From NCBI GenBank assembly GCA_949825045.1, contig OX463829.1:7688001-7752000 (forward strand): a DNA stretch of 64,000 nt, read 5' to 3'. Position 1 is the stretch's first letter. The number at the start of each line of letters is the position of its first letter. The DNA comes from Argyresthia goedartella (lineage: Eukaryota; Arthropoda; Insecta; Lepidoptera; Argyresthiidae). The notes below the pieces were generated by a model, which saw only the letters and a program-made list of their open reading frames with translations, made no database searches and had not been told where the DNA came from. Position numbers and translations under genes: made by a program. Below are positions 45,643 to 55,879 of this stretch, piece by piece.

Positions 45643-45863
45643 TGCACATCAATAATACTGATTTGCACAGCAAATATACTGATTTTCACAGCAAATATCA
45701 GGAAAAAATACTGCGGTAGGTTAGGTGAAGGGTAAAGGGGGTGAGCGAAGCCCTTTATCCTTCGTATTAGGTTGAACATTTAAGAACAACAAAAATACTT
45801 AAAACACAAAAAGTATTTTTGTTGACCTTTTTTTTGCTGTGAAAATCAGTATTTTTGATGTGC
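45643..45863. repeat. MITE Y with inverted ends
   Basis: Left arm 45643-45675 (TGCACATCAATAATACTGAT) and right arm 45832-45863 are inverted complements with few mismatches. The centre has GGGTAAAGGGGGTGAGCG. Partial relatives lie at 15831-15960, 46083-46110 and, inverted, at 54300-54440. Too short to encode a transposase. Confidence 0.7.
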
Positions 45864-46600
45864 GATTAAATACAATAAAATGGCTAAGATTTTTCATGAC
45901 CGATATTTACTTTCCACTGACTTTTAGTAAATATTATACTTAATTATAAATTAACAAACTTTGTTTTCTTTTCTTCTATTGCAATGCCTTTTTTACAAGT
46001 TCCATAAATAACACATGTATCCTTATAACATCCTATGCAACATCAATTTTATGGAATGCATTAAATATATTGAGTATTGAGTAATCGCACTTCAAAAATA
46101 CTGAATTTCGGGCATCATATAGTTAGGCAGGGAGAACTAATAGGCTGAGTGTGGAGCAGTAGTCTCCAGAACTTCTGGCAGGATGGAGATGTAGCAGATG
46201 TGGTATGGAAGTAGTCGCAGGAAACCAGCAGGTTGGAGGTATAGCAGTAGACGCAGAACTTTGGCAGGCTGAATTGTATCAAAAGCAGAGTACATCTTCA
46301 GAAGTTGAATCTGTCCATCTATTACTCCTCTCTTTCGAGAGCTCAAAGGATTTGTAAGGAAAACTCGGATCAATTCCAAGATTCATATTTCAAGTTTTGA
46401 ATTAAAGTCGACGTTATCTCCCAGAGGCCAGGAAAACTATGGCTTCAAGGAGGAGGGTGAACTACATGGTACGTATAAGAACATAACACAGACAGAATAT
46501 TGACAATCAACTCACGATAACAATTAGACAGTTTACTGGCATAAATATAAATAAAGTAAAGCAAATAAATACATCTTCCAATAACGTAAGGCTCGCGAGA
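45864..46600. other. Non-coding; MITE Y end fragment near 46083-46110
   Basis: Only the short repeat fragment TAATCGCACTTCAAAAATAC is recognised. Confidence 0.5.
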
Positions 46601-47115
46601 GTAACTTAAATACGTGACTTAGGGCTGACTATAGATAAAGAAAAGTCTTTTAACGACCGTATCCAGGAGACATGTAAAATAATTTACAGGTCGCTTGGGT
46701 TTATTATGAGGTCTTTAGTGGTGTTTCAATGGTTATAACACTGTACATTGCTTTTGTCCGTAGCAGGTTTGAATATAACGCAATCATCTGGGACTCACAT
46801 GAGGATAAATACAAGCTCATATTGGATAAAGTCCAGCGTAAATTCGTAAGATATAAGATGATGTAGGGGTATTATCGGCACTTATTTCCGTCTTTATTCG
46901 CTGCAAGAATGGTGGGGGATGGCTCCTTAGAATTGATACTAGTGTACCACCTACTATCTTCTTGTGCATAACAAAGTGTAAAATCTTAGTGCCCTGCAAG
47001 CCTGAACTTTATCGTTCTCAGTCGCTGCACAATGTTGCGCGGGAGCGCCGGGAGGCCGTTGTTCGCGGCGACTGGTGTTGCCCGCACAGAGCACGCTCGC
47101 CACGCGCCCGCCTTC
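46601..47115 (+). pseudogene. LINE L remnant: RT thumb and C-terminus
   Basis: Plus strand encodes DLGLTIDKEKSFNDRIQETC, then TLYIAFVRSRFEYNAIIWDS, then ILDKVQRKFVRY and, after frame changes, the C-terminal YRSQSLHNVARERREAVV. The order (LGLTID, FVRSRFEYNAIIW, VQRKFVRY) is the thumb of a Jockey-like LINE. Several stops and frameshifts; palm and endonuclease are missing. Confidence 0.65.
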
Positions 47116-47365
47116 CGGGCACTGACATGAGCCAGGCACGGATACACCCGGCAGGTACCCATCGGATATCTCGGATCTGATCCGTGACAGGCATACCCAT
47201 GTAGGCAGGCATACAGGCACGGATGTACCCGACAGATCTGCCCACCAGACATATCCTCCCCTTTCATGCCGTTCATGTAAAGTTTTACCCGCAGGCACAA
47301 ATGGCGGGCACGGAAACGGGCACGGATATGCCTGGCGGGCAGATCTCTCTGGTACATCCGTGCCT
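47116..47365 (+). repeat. GC-rich degenerate minisatellite
   Basis: Imperfect units such as GGCACGGATACACCCGGCAG, GGCACGGATGTACCCGACAG and GGCACGGATATGCCTGGCGG recur every 25-110 bp. GC content is far above the surrounding DNA. It produces several overlapping open frames on the minus strand that are not supported as genes. Confidence 0.55.
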
Positions 47366-47640
47366 GTAAGCCTTTCTATTGACGAATGCGTGTATCACTC
47401 AGTACCCTCATACTGACATTTTTGAAATGTGCCTGTGGAGATTTTTGCAAATAGTCGGAAGCATTTAAACATAATTTTGTTTCGCTGAATTATAGTTCAA
47501 TTATAATCAAAGCTAATTTTATATTTATTAACTATAAAAATATATGTAATTTTGATTCTAACGTGATGCTTATTAATTATAATTATTGTATTTCTGATGA
47601 ATTTTTTTATGAACTTCATTTATTTTATTATAATAATAAT

Positions 47641-47893
47641 ATAATATAATAATACCTTGGACACTATTTACACACATTGATCTAGCCCTAAACTAGGATT
47701 CCCTGTATCTTGGGTACTAGACAACGATACACATATTTAAATAGATAAATATTATACTTAGATAGATGAACAACCATAACTAGGGTACAAACATCCGTTC
47801 TCATCCAACAAATATTTGCCCCCACCGGGACTCGAACCCGGGACCTTTGGCTTCGTAGGCAGGGTCACTGCCGACTGGGCCATTCGGGTCGTC
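47641..47893 (-). mobile_element. tRNA-derived SINE, type 2, inverted copy
   Basis: Minus-strand head has GGCCCAGTCGG in the A-box position and GGGTTCGAGTCCC (B box), body with GGGAATCCTAGTTTAGGGCT, and an (ATT)n-like tail at 47630-47655. Close match to 45028-45311. Confidence 0.85.
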
Positions 47894-48002
47894 GTATTCT
47901 AAATAGCCTTGAATTATTATTTTATTACTATTCACATGTGTTGGCGTATACTGTAAGTGTGATTTATGGTTTAATAAATAAATCTAAAATCTAAATCTAA
48001 AA
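47894..48002 (+). repeat. LINE-type 3' end with AATCTAA repeats
   Basis: Ends with GTTTAATAAATAAATCTAAA and further AATCTAAA units, a CR1-like 3' terminus abutting the SINE head. Confidence 0.45.
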
Positions 48003-48799
48003 ACCTAAGGCTGAACTATAGATGAAAAGAAGAACTCCAATGCAATCTCAGGACCCTTGAGCCTTGAGTAGAATACGAATATAGCGACACTTGGGTTTCC
48101 AGTGTTTGTCGAAATCCTGCAGGTAGAGAGGTAGATATATAAATATATAGTATAGAATATAGTAGGGAAAACCCTACATTATATTACATGACATACGGTT
48201 CTTACAGCGCATTACTATTCATATCATGAGAAAGACCGTAAACACGGGAAATCATAAATACGTAAAGACGTCATAAATGCAGTATTTTTATTTAGACAAG
48301 AAACTATTAAACCAATTACTAATTAATAAAATATGGGACCAAACTGGAGTTCTTTTCTATCAAATAAAAGAAGTTTTTTTTCAATTCGGTACATAAATAA
48401 TACCAATTTGGAAGTAACGAAATAAAAAAAATACATATTTGACTTCGGTTAAAAATGACAATAACTTCGTTTGAAAATAAATAAATCAAGTGAGTGATTT
48501 GAATAAAGTTGATAATCGCCAAGTACGTTTGTCTTATAATATTTAAACAAAAAAATGTAAATCCGTTATTGGCTAATGTTAAGATTATTTTTCTTGCCTT
48601 ACATAATTGTATTAGCTGTGGATTTTTTAAGATCAATAAATAAATAAATAAAAAAATTGATTTAATGGCAAACTTTACCCCTTATCACTCACTTCAGATA
48701 AATTTCGATCAAAACTTGGCTTTATAAGTACTGTTTGTAAAGACTTCCAGGATAGTACAGTAACACGAGGAACGTCTCGTGATAAGCGGCTATTAAAAA
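48003..48799. other. Non-coding, AT-rich
   Basis: No supported feature; a 105-codon minus frame at 48319-48636 is AT-driven and lacks motifs. Confidence 0.5.
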
Positions 48800-48955
48800 C
48801 TTAGGTACACCGAGGAAAAGTTTTAATAATTCAGGCAGAGAGGAGTACTGAGCAAGTTATACTTGGCCTTCTGAACTTGAGAACTATAACTTTCGACCGA
48901 TCTGAGTTTTGCTATGAAATATCCTTGGGACCTAAACTAACCCAAGCAGTTGTTG
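48800..48955 (+). repeat. Dispersed repeat Z, copy 1
   Basis: Matches 52135-52285: ACACCGAGGAAAAGTTTTAA, CAGGCAGAGAGGA, GGCCTTCTGAACTTGAG, CTTTCGACCGATCTG, and ATCCTTGGGACCT. Non-coding. Confidence 0.65.
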
Positions 48956-49135
48956 GTTGTATCTATTATTACTGTATTTAGCATAAACGGTGTCTCACTG
49001 CTGGGCAGAGGCTTCCCCGTTACGAGCCTACACATCATATTGGTTACGTGAATATGAACTGCCGCCTTATGCAATAACTCCAATCGGCAGCAAAATCGCC
49101 GACGCAGTTCATGTCAAATTGACATTTGTATTCAA
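48956..49135. repeat. Short interspersed repeat with TGCTGGGCAGAGGC
   Basis: The stretch GTCTCACTGCTGGGCAGAGG followed by CTTCCCCG is like a common lepidopteran intergenic repeat; family not assigned. Confidence 0.35.
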
Positions 49136-50120
49136 AATTCAAAAATAGTTTATTTTCATAAAAAACACATAGGTTACACTTGGAGAATGTCAAATCTCTA
49201 ACTAACATATATATAAGGTATAGGGAAATATAGGACTCAATTTGAATTCCGTCACCTCAATGTTTTAGATGCTGGAGGCAAAGAGGCGACTAGAAACCTC
49301 CAGCTTTATTAGTTATTTTTTACAGAATTGGAGCAAACACCTTCCCAAGCTTTCTTGTCTTCTACATAATCTGATATTTTGTAGTAAGCATTTTTACATA
49401 AGTGATTTTTAATAACATTTTTAAATGTATTTACAGACAATTCTTGTAACTCAGTTGGGATTTTGTTGTACAAGCGAATACATTGCCCTTTAAAAGATAC
49501 ATTAACCTTATGGAGCCTAGTAGTAGGTATAGCTAGTTTATTCCTATTTCTAGCGTTGACATTGTGCCTGTCGCTATTTTTAGGAAATGTATCAATATTT
49601 TTGTGGATTTACATTAGGTTTTAATAAATATACTGACACGGCACTGTCATAATGTTAATTTCCTTAAATTTACAACGCAGTGACTCTCTGAGACCCACAT
49701 TGTAAATTGCACGAACAGCCCTCTTTTGCAGCACAAATATTATGTTAATTTCTGCAGCGTTCCCCCACAGCAGCATGCCGTAAGACATAATGCTATGGAA
49801 ATAGCTGAAGTAAACTAGTCTAGCTGTTTCCACGTCCGTAAGAAGACGGATTTTTTTGACTGCATAAACTGCGGAACTGAATTTTTTCGATAGCTTATCT
49901 ATTTGTGGGCCCCATTGAAGCTCATTATCTAAGGTAATTAGGAATACCGTGCTATCTACAGTTTCTAAATTTTCACCTTTAACATTAACATTAGCCGAGA
50001 CTTGTTTAACATTGGGGAATATAAACCGCATACATTTAGTTTTGTTATTGTTCAGTAAAAAATTATTGGCACTAAACCAATTTACTACCTTTGAGATGAT
50101 GATGTATGAGAAAACAGTCA
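49136..50120 (-). pseudogene. LINE F remnant: RT C-terminal half and 3' end
   Basis: Minus-strand frame 50157-49621 reads VVNWFSANNFLLNNNKTKCM, LDNELQWGPQIDKLSKKFSS, YFSYFHSIMSYGMLLWGNAA and VLQKRAVRAIYNVGLRESLR. The thumb continues in another frame with VSFKGQCIRLYNKIPTEL. It is related to but clearly diverged from copies A-D. The 3' end near 49136-49180 shows an AATAAACTATTTTTGAATTT tail. Confidence 0.78.
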
Positions 50121-50154
50121 CGTTACCACAATACTGTCTCGGTTTCAGTGAGTT

Positions 50155-50262
50155 CAAAGTTAAAATTTCTTTATTATAGTAGATATTTACATATACTTAG
50201 CAAACGTAATTTTTAGCCTCTTCTCTACATTGGACGACTGTGGGAGTAGTAGAGTCAACTAG
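50155..50262 (-). repeat. Solo 3' end of the copy A LINE family
   Basis: Minus strand has CTCCCACAGTCGTCCAATGT, AGCCTAAAAATTACG-like stretch complement, the ATATGTAAATATCTACTATA block and a short TTTGAAC-like tail. It abuts the 5' edge of LINE F. Confidence 0.7.
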
Positions 50263-51329
50263 AGAGCTGTAAAAAGTTCTGCTAGCTTGATGTTCTCCCC
50301 ACGTACTTGCTTGGAGTCTGCGCATTGTACAAGCACTCACGTGGATGGACAGAGAACGTGAGTTATGAACTGGCAGCACAGCGTCGCTGACAACCAGAAA
50401 CGGGGCAGCATTAAGATTAAAATAGAAATGATTAGGATATCGCAGTACACTATGGTGAATCAAAGTGGGAAAAAATATTGCTTACAAAACTACTTAAACA
50501 AAGTATCGTTAGTTAGACGTGACATTTAAATGACTGCAAATTTTATTATATATACGAGCTTCTGCCCACGGCTTCGCTCGCGTGACCTATAGGAAATAAA
50601 TGCTATTTTTTTTTCCGGAAACAAACATTATAAGCTCTTTTACTTCCTGTCATTTGAATATAGAAACTACAACAATATATCCAAAATAAATAAGGACGAC
50701 ATTCACTGTAAAATTTAACTAATATCTGGGAAGCGTTTGTGAAATGATCCACCGCAGTATTTCCTAGTAAACAATATTTTTTGATTTTCCTTCAGGTGCT
50801 AGGATCAGCAGGTTCACTCTGGAGCAGGCCACTTATGATTTATAATGATTTTAAACTCCTTCGAACGACCTCAAAATAATTGCATTGATGATTGTGGCTT
50901 GGTCGTTTATCGGTGTTAGGATGGCACGATCGCACAACTATTCTGCAGGTTTATGGTGGATGTTACTAATATCTGGGTCTAACTCTGTAGGGAGAATTAT
51001 ACTTCTTTAGTGATAGGTATCTATGTGCAAAATTTCAAGGCTTTAGGATCAGCGGTTTAGGCTGTGCGTTGTTATATCAGTCAGTCAGGACTTTTAATTT
51101 TATATATATACAGATTTACTTTGTATCTTGTTTAAAATTTATAAATATAAATATCTGCAAGTTGTACTTATGTATGCAGGTCACGACGGGAGCAGGTATA
51201 TATTTCCAAATAATTATAAGTATGATTGTAGTCCCTATCCGTAGTTACCGTATGACCAAACTTACCAAAAGTTACCGTATGACTTTATAATATCGCCTTC
51301 TTCAGCATTTTATCAAGGATCCTTAAAAG
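50263..51329. other. Non-coding; RTE-like repeat end near 50570-50640
   Basis: ACGAGCTTCTGCCCACGGCT followed by TCGCTCGCGTGACCTATAGG is the common end of degraded RTE-like repeats in Lepidoptera. No coding motif was recognised nearby. Confidence 0.45.
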
Positions 51330-51980
51330 GAAAAAGCTACCCTTTTAGGATCATTTGGTTATCCGCAGGTCTGTCTGTCAAGATCCTATTTCTCAGGAAC
51401 GCAAGGAGGATCAACGGGATACGGAACGAGGAGTCGTTCTCGCGCACCAAGTGTGCCCTACACTCTTGTAGATGATGTTGTTTAAATAGTTCATCCACCA
51501 CGCTCTTACATACACTGGCACTTGTACAGTGTGTACAGCTATGTAATTTAACGTTTATTTATTTATTATTATGTAACTGCAAATTTACAGTTTTCTGATT
51601 TATCTCTTTATTTGTGTTAAAAGATCTTATTTTATGTCAAATTTCGTGATTATGGGTCAACGGGAAGTACTCTGTCGGGTTTGATTTCCTTCTGAGTACC
51701 AAGTAAATTCAGGATAATTGTAACATAAACAGCTAGGCGGTAAGTTTTCATTGAGTTTTCCTATAAGTTTTTTTTTTCAAGTTTAAGGGACTACAGACCA
51801 AAATAATTGGTATTAATTTCAACTTGAGACCGCATTCCTGAGAAAAAGGACGGTCAACGAAGTGATCCTATAAAGGATTATGTTCTTTTTAAGATACGGA
51901 ACCCTAAAGCTGCTATTTGCACAGAACCCTCCGTGCGCGAGTCCAAGTGCAAGTAGCACTTGGCCAGTTTTTTGATATAC
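51330..51980 (+). repeat. Interspersed repeat X, diverged copy
   Basis: Has GGTCTGTCTGTCAAGATCC, GATACGGAACCCTAAAGCTG and the terminal GCGCGAGTCCAAGTGCAAGT, then CACTTGGCCAGTTTTTTG, the repeat X end. Confidence 0.55.
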
Positions 51981-52134
51981 ATATGATATCTCTTAAAACG
52001 CAGAAGCTGTAATTCAAGGTTTGTAGATGTGGAAATGAATTAGGTCTGAAGTGAGTGATATGGGTAAAGTTTGATGGAAAATGGCAACGGAACCGGAAAG
52101 GGGCAACAGCGGGATACGCCGCCTGAAAAGGCTT

Positions 52135-52285
52135 TGGTACACCGAAGATTTTTTTTAATAGTTCAGCCAGAGAGGATTATCGACCGAATAATACTCTGCC
52201 TTCTGAACTGATTACTTGTTAACTAAACTTTCGAAAGATCTGTTCTTCACTATGAATATCCTTGGGACCTGGTAGTTCAACCGCT
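52135..52285 (+). repeat. Dispersed repeat Z, copy 2
   Basis: Same block order as 48800-48955. Directly downstream, 52300-52311 and 52325-52336 form a perfect 12-bp hairpin (GAACCACCAGGA). Confidence 0.65.
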
Positions 52286-52437
52286 TGGTTAAAATTATCG
52301 AACCACCAGGACGTTTTTACAGATTCCTGGTGGTTCCACTGTAAGAGGGCATTTATTCGTGGAGGAACCCTAGTTTTAAAAAAACTCTTATATGATAAAC
52401 AATGAACCCTTTAAAGGCCCAGTTCTGGCTGTTGAGG

Positions 52438-52515
52438 TGAGGTGGTCCAATGTAGAGAAGAGGCAAAAAATGATGTTTGCTAAGTATATGTAAAATTATC
52501 TACAGCAATAAAGAA
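52438..52515 (+). repeat. Solo 3' end of the copy A LINE family
   Basis: GTGGTCCAATGTAGAGAAGA, then GCTAAGTATATGTAAAATTA, then TCTACAGCAATAAAG: only the last about 75 bp of the LINE. Confidence 0.75.
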
Positions 52516-52689
52516 ATTTAAACTTTGATTCATAATAGCCTTGTCCGGTGCTAAAAGAGTGTATTTTTTTCTGGATTTATGGCATAACTTTATTAAGCTT
52601 GAAAACGATTCAAGGGATGGCCTTCGTATTTTTTCGGATAAGTTTTGTTCTTATGTACAATACAGTTCAAGACCACTCTCAGAGTGAAG

Positions 52690-52908
52690 TATAATTCTTA
52701 GTATGCGCTTACCACAAACACTATAATTCTTAGTATGCGCTTACCACAAACACTATAATTCTTAGTATGCGCTTACCACAAACACTATAATTCTTAGTAT
52801 GCGCTTACCACAAACACTATAATTCTTAGTATGCGCTTACCACAAACACTATAATTCTTAGTATGCGCTTAGAGGGTTCATCCACACTTAGTATGCGCAT
52901 AGAGGGCT
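52690..52908 (+). repeat. 32-bp tandem repeat, 5.7 copies, then a 30-bp variant
   Basis: Five exact 32-bp units (TATAATTCTTAGTATGCGCT plus TACCACAAACAC) fill 52690-52849; a partial sixth begins at 52850. It then changes to two 30-bp units sharing TTAGTATGCGC but continuing with GAGGGTTCATCCACA. Units are identical to each other, so the expansion is recent. Confidence 0.97.
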
Positions 52909-53014
52909 CATCCACAGTTAGGCCAGATGTAGACTGTTCAGGAGCCTGCTTTTCAATGTCGTCTTTGTGATCCCTACTGATTATGACTCCTCCGTTTTTG
53001 ATGAAGAATGATGT

Positions 53015-53660
53015 TTTAGATTTTTTATTTTCGTTTATTCAGGAAACATCCAGTCAGACAGACCTAAAGCTCCGTATCTTATAAATACAATTTTGCAAAG
53101 ATCTCAAGTGGCACTACTTAATACAAAGTATGGAAAACAAAAATACAAAATTTGGGAAAGAGAATTTTAGAATTAAAAATTACAAATTAAGGATCATTTT
53201 GACTAACTAATAACAATTTTCTAATATTATTTCTAAATTTATTAAAAGAGTCTGAGAAAATATCGACTTCGGATAAATACCTATTATAAAATCTACAAGA
53301 ACGCCTTAATAAAGAGTTACGAGCATATCTCGTGTTGCACTTAGGGATGTGAAAAATGGCATTTGAACGTGAAAGAGATTGAATCCAAAAGATGAGATGA
53401 ATCTTAACATTGTGTATGATTTTATATATGAAACTATCATCTAGGTAGGAACGCCCGCTATCTTAAGGATCTAAACCATGCAATAAAGCAGAGGTATAGT
53501 AATCTTGAAAATAATGACATGTGTACTATAATCTAATGATTTCAAAAAAATATTTTGTTTTTTTTTCTATGCGTAAGATGTGGACTGCACATTGCGGGTT
53601 CCATATAATACTACCGAACTCGAGTATACTGCGGACAAAGATATCATATATCATATACAT
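53015..53660 (-). pseudogene. LINE M remnant: RT thumb, C-terminus and A-rich 3' end
   Basis: On the minus strand 53650-53200 translates as FVRSILEFGSIIWNPQCAVH, then LHGLDPLD-like text with DSGRSYLDDSFIYKIIHNVK, then SLSRSNAIFHIPKCNTRYA and RNSLLRRSCRFYNRYLSEVD. FVRSxLEFGSIIWNP and R..C.R..NSLL.R are the thumb and C-terminus of Jockey/R1-like LINEs. A 3' region with GAATAAACGAAAATAAAAAA ends near 53015. No initiating Met is present, and stops and frameshifts occur near 53520-53560. The left part of the element is missing. Confidence 0.7.
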
Positions 53661-54107
53661 ATACATATACATATCATAATACAAATATAAAGATTTTTAA
53701 AGTGAAAGGTCGTCTAAATGGTTTGGATAAACGTAGAATTAAACCAAGCTGCTTATACGCCCGAGATATAATGTTGTATATATGAAACAATTGCAATACG
53801 AACGCACTAACGACAATAAACAAATACACGTGACTAACTCGTCGGAACATGAGTCGAATGGCGCTCTCTGATTGGTGCAAATGGCCGGTAGCTGTCATCT
53901 CGCGGACTCGCGCCAAATCTTGCAGTGGCTATGTTTACGATAAAGGAATATGATGTATTATTTTACATGCTAAGATATTATTAAAGATACTGGGTATGGA
54001 AGCTTGAATTATATTTTTTGAGGACCTTGTGTTGAAGCTGTAAAACGTGCAATGGTGATAAGATGTAAAGTTCGTGGTTGAATTAGTATATAAGGTGGAA
54101 ATATATA
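53661..54107. other. Non-coding spacer
   Basis: A CATATA repeat tract lies at 53645-53680. An 80-codon minus frame (53674-53916) shows no motif. Confidence 0.5.
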
Positions 54108-54630
54108 TGTCGCAGGTAGTTGGTTAAATCAGACACTTAACTAACTCACTAGACCGTTAATTAAATACCGAAGTTTAACCAATTCACTCAAATTCCGTCA
54201 AACAAGGGAGTGAACGAAACGTTTAACGAGTTGTCTGAACGTTCCTAGGCAACAAGACATACACAATACATAGAATTTTTATGTGTCCTTAAGTTTATGT
54301 TTTTTTTTGTTGTTTTTACATATTCAACCTAACACGAAGGATAAAGGGGGCTTTGCTTCGCTCACCCCCTTTTACCCTTCACCTAAGCTACCGCAATGTT
54401 TTGCCCTGATATAAGCTGTGCAAATCAGCTGTTGTCGTGTCGCCATCTTTTTTATTAACACGCCGGCTTTCGGTAAGACAGATTGTTAAACGTTTTCGAC
54501 GATGTTTTATTTCAATCAAAATGCTAGTGACTTGGTTAAACGTTGGCATTTAATTGACGGTCTAGAGCACAGAGATATCTGTGGTCTAGAGAGTTAGTTA
54601 AGTGTCTGATTTAACCAACCAACTGCGACA
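54108..54630. mobile_element. Non-autonomous DNA transposon with about 47-bp inverted ends
   Basis: Ends start TGTCGCAG and match through TTGGTTAAATCAGACACTTA to CTAGACC with three mismatches. Both flanks are TATA (54104-54107, 54631-54634), consistent with insertion at TA. An inverted MITE Y-like segment sits at 54300-54440. The right arm carries an extra 24 bp forming a quasi-palindrome at 54561-54590. No transposase is encoded. Confidence 0.8.
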
Positions 54631-54634
54631 TATA

Positions 54635-55737
54635 AATAAGAAGGACAAGTAAAATAATTGTTGATCTTTATTTGATGCTTTTTATAGAATATTTAGTTGG
54701 CGTTGTAAAAACGACAAATAAGTTTGTTAGTTCGTTCGTTATAAATTGAGAAGTTAGATCACGTGGCCAATAAAGAAATCTGTAGCTTGACTTATAATTT
54801 CCCTATTTTTATTACTTTTACTTTGTACTATTCGTGTGTTACAATTGATGGTTAACCCAACGTCACATAAAGCAATATATCCGCACACTAAACTCAATAG
54901 AGAAGACAAAAGAACTCATTTATGAAAAGGTCGTCGATGCAGTTCGAATAATTATTTTGTTTTATTTTAACGATATTATGTTACGTTTGATGATGAAAAT
55001 TGTGAAATTCATAACAAAATAATCGTTTTCAGATTTTATTGCCCATTGCCACTACTCATTATTACGTGTTGTTTTGAATTTAACTGTAAAATGTTTTCGG
55101 TTTTCGACGTCTCTCTCCCATTTTATTAGTTTTGATGTTTGTTTGGAACGATCGTTCCGTATTCAAGCAATATTTTATAGACTTTAACTACAGTTATGGC
55201 TTAATTTGCTGTGTCTTGTTAGATATAAGCTCGCCGTCCGTCTTGTTTTGTTATCTATGTTTTGCTTTGCTTTTTAGATTTAAAACAAAAATACAAATTT
55301 GGAAAAAAACTCAAAGCGGAAAGGAGGAAAACACAATACGAAAAATAAAACCTCATTAATTCATTATTTCGTTTCCAAAAATAAAATATCACATTTTTTC
55401 AATTCATTAACTTATGAAACTTTTACATAGGCCGCCTTTAGAAAATCTAGACGTTACTAAAACTTGAAGCAGTCAATAAAACCTGAAGAAGGAACCTAAA
55501 GCTATTGAGCGCGTCTTTTAATTACGTCATTTTGTGGGATTAGTACTATCAAATTTTTGATTCTCGCTAAGCCGTTGCGAGCGGACGTGTTTAACTATTG
55601 CCTTTTTTATTATTGTTGAATGTACTATAAACTGATTGACCTAATTTATCTGTTTGTACGTGCTCGTAGCAACTTGTGCAGTGAAATTGAGTGTCATGCA
55701 TAATTACTCAGGTGCAAGTGAAAAAACTATAAATCAA
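54635..55737. other. Non-coding spacer
   Basis: No gene supported; a 75-codon frame at 55132 lacks motifs. The segment 55560-55737 could be the 5' untranslated region of the candidate exon that follows. Confidence 0.45.
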
Positions 55738-55827
55738 GATGAGCGTTCAACCGGAGCCGCCTTACCACCCGTTCACCGCCCCCGTCTACCTACCAGGGCC
55801 AAGATTTCAAACAAGATTTACAAAGTA
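55738..55827 (+). CDS. Possible short first coding exon, unidentified
   Basis: ATG at 55738 in context AATCAAGATGAGC opens a frame MSVQPEPPYHPFTAPVYLPG then PRFQTRFTK and a stop. A weak donor (AAA/GTAGCT) lies near 55823. The Pro/Tyr-rich start resembles a real protein N-terminus, and GC content rises over 55735-55805. LINE E begins about 50 bp further on, so the gene may have been interrupted by it or the LINE may lie in an intron. A second frame overlapping it (55654-55953) is probably a shadow. Confidence 0.28.
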
Positions 55828-55879
55828 GCTTACCTACTCAAAATAATACTAAAAAAGCGAATGATAACTATAAGGACTT

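Noticed and set aside
47018..47357. Overlapping minus-strand ORFs of 75-123 codons
   Set aside because: They read through a GC-rich degenerate repeat and the antisense of LINE L; no conserved motif.
48319..48636. 105-codon minus-strand protein
   Set aside because: Composition follows the AT-rich DNA (Ile, Asn, Leu, Phe runs); no motif, no splice or start support.
52690..52908. CRISPR-like array
   Set aside because: Units are contiguous tandem repeats with no unique spacers, in a eukaryotic context.
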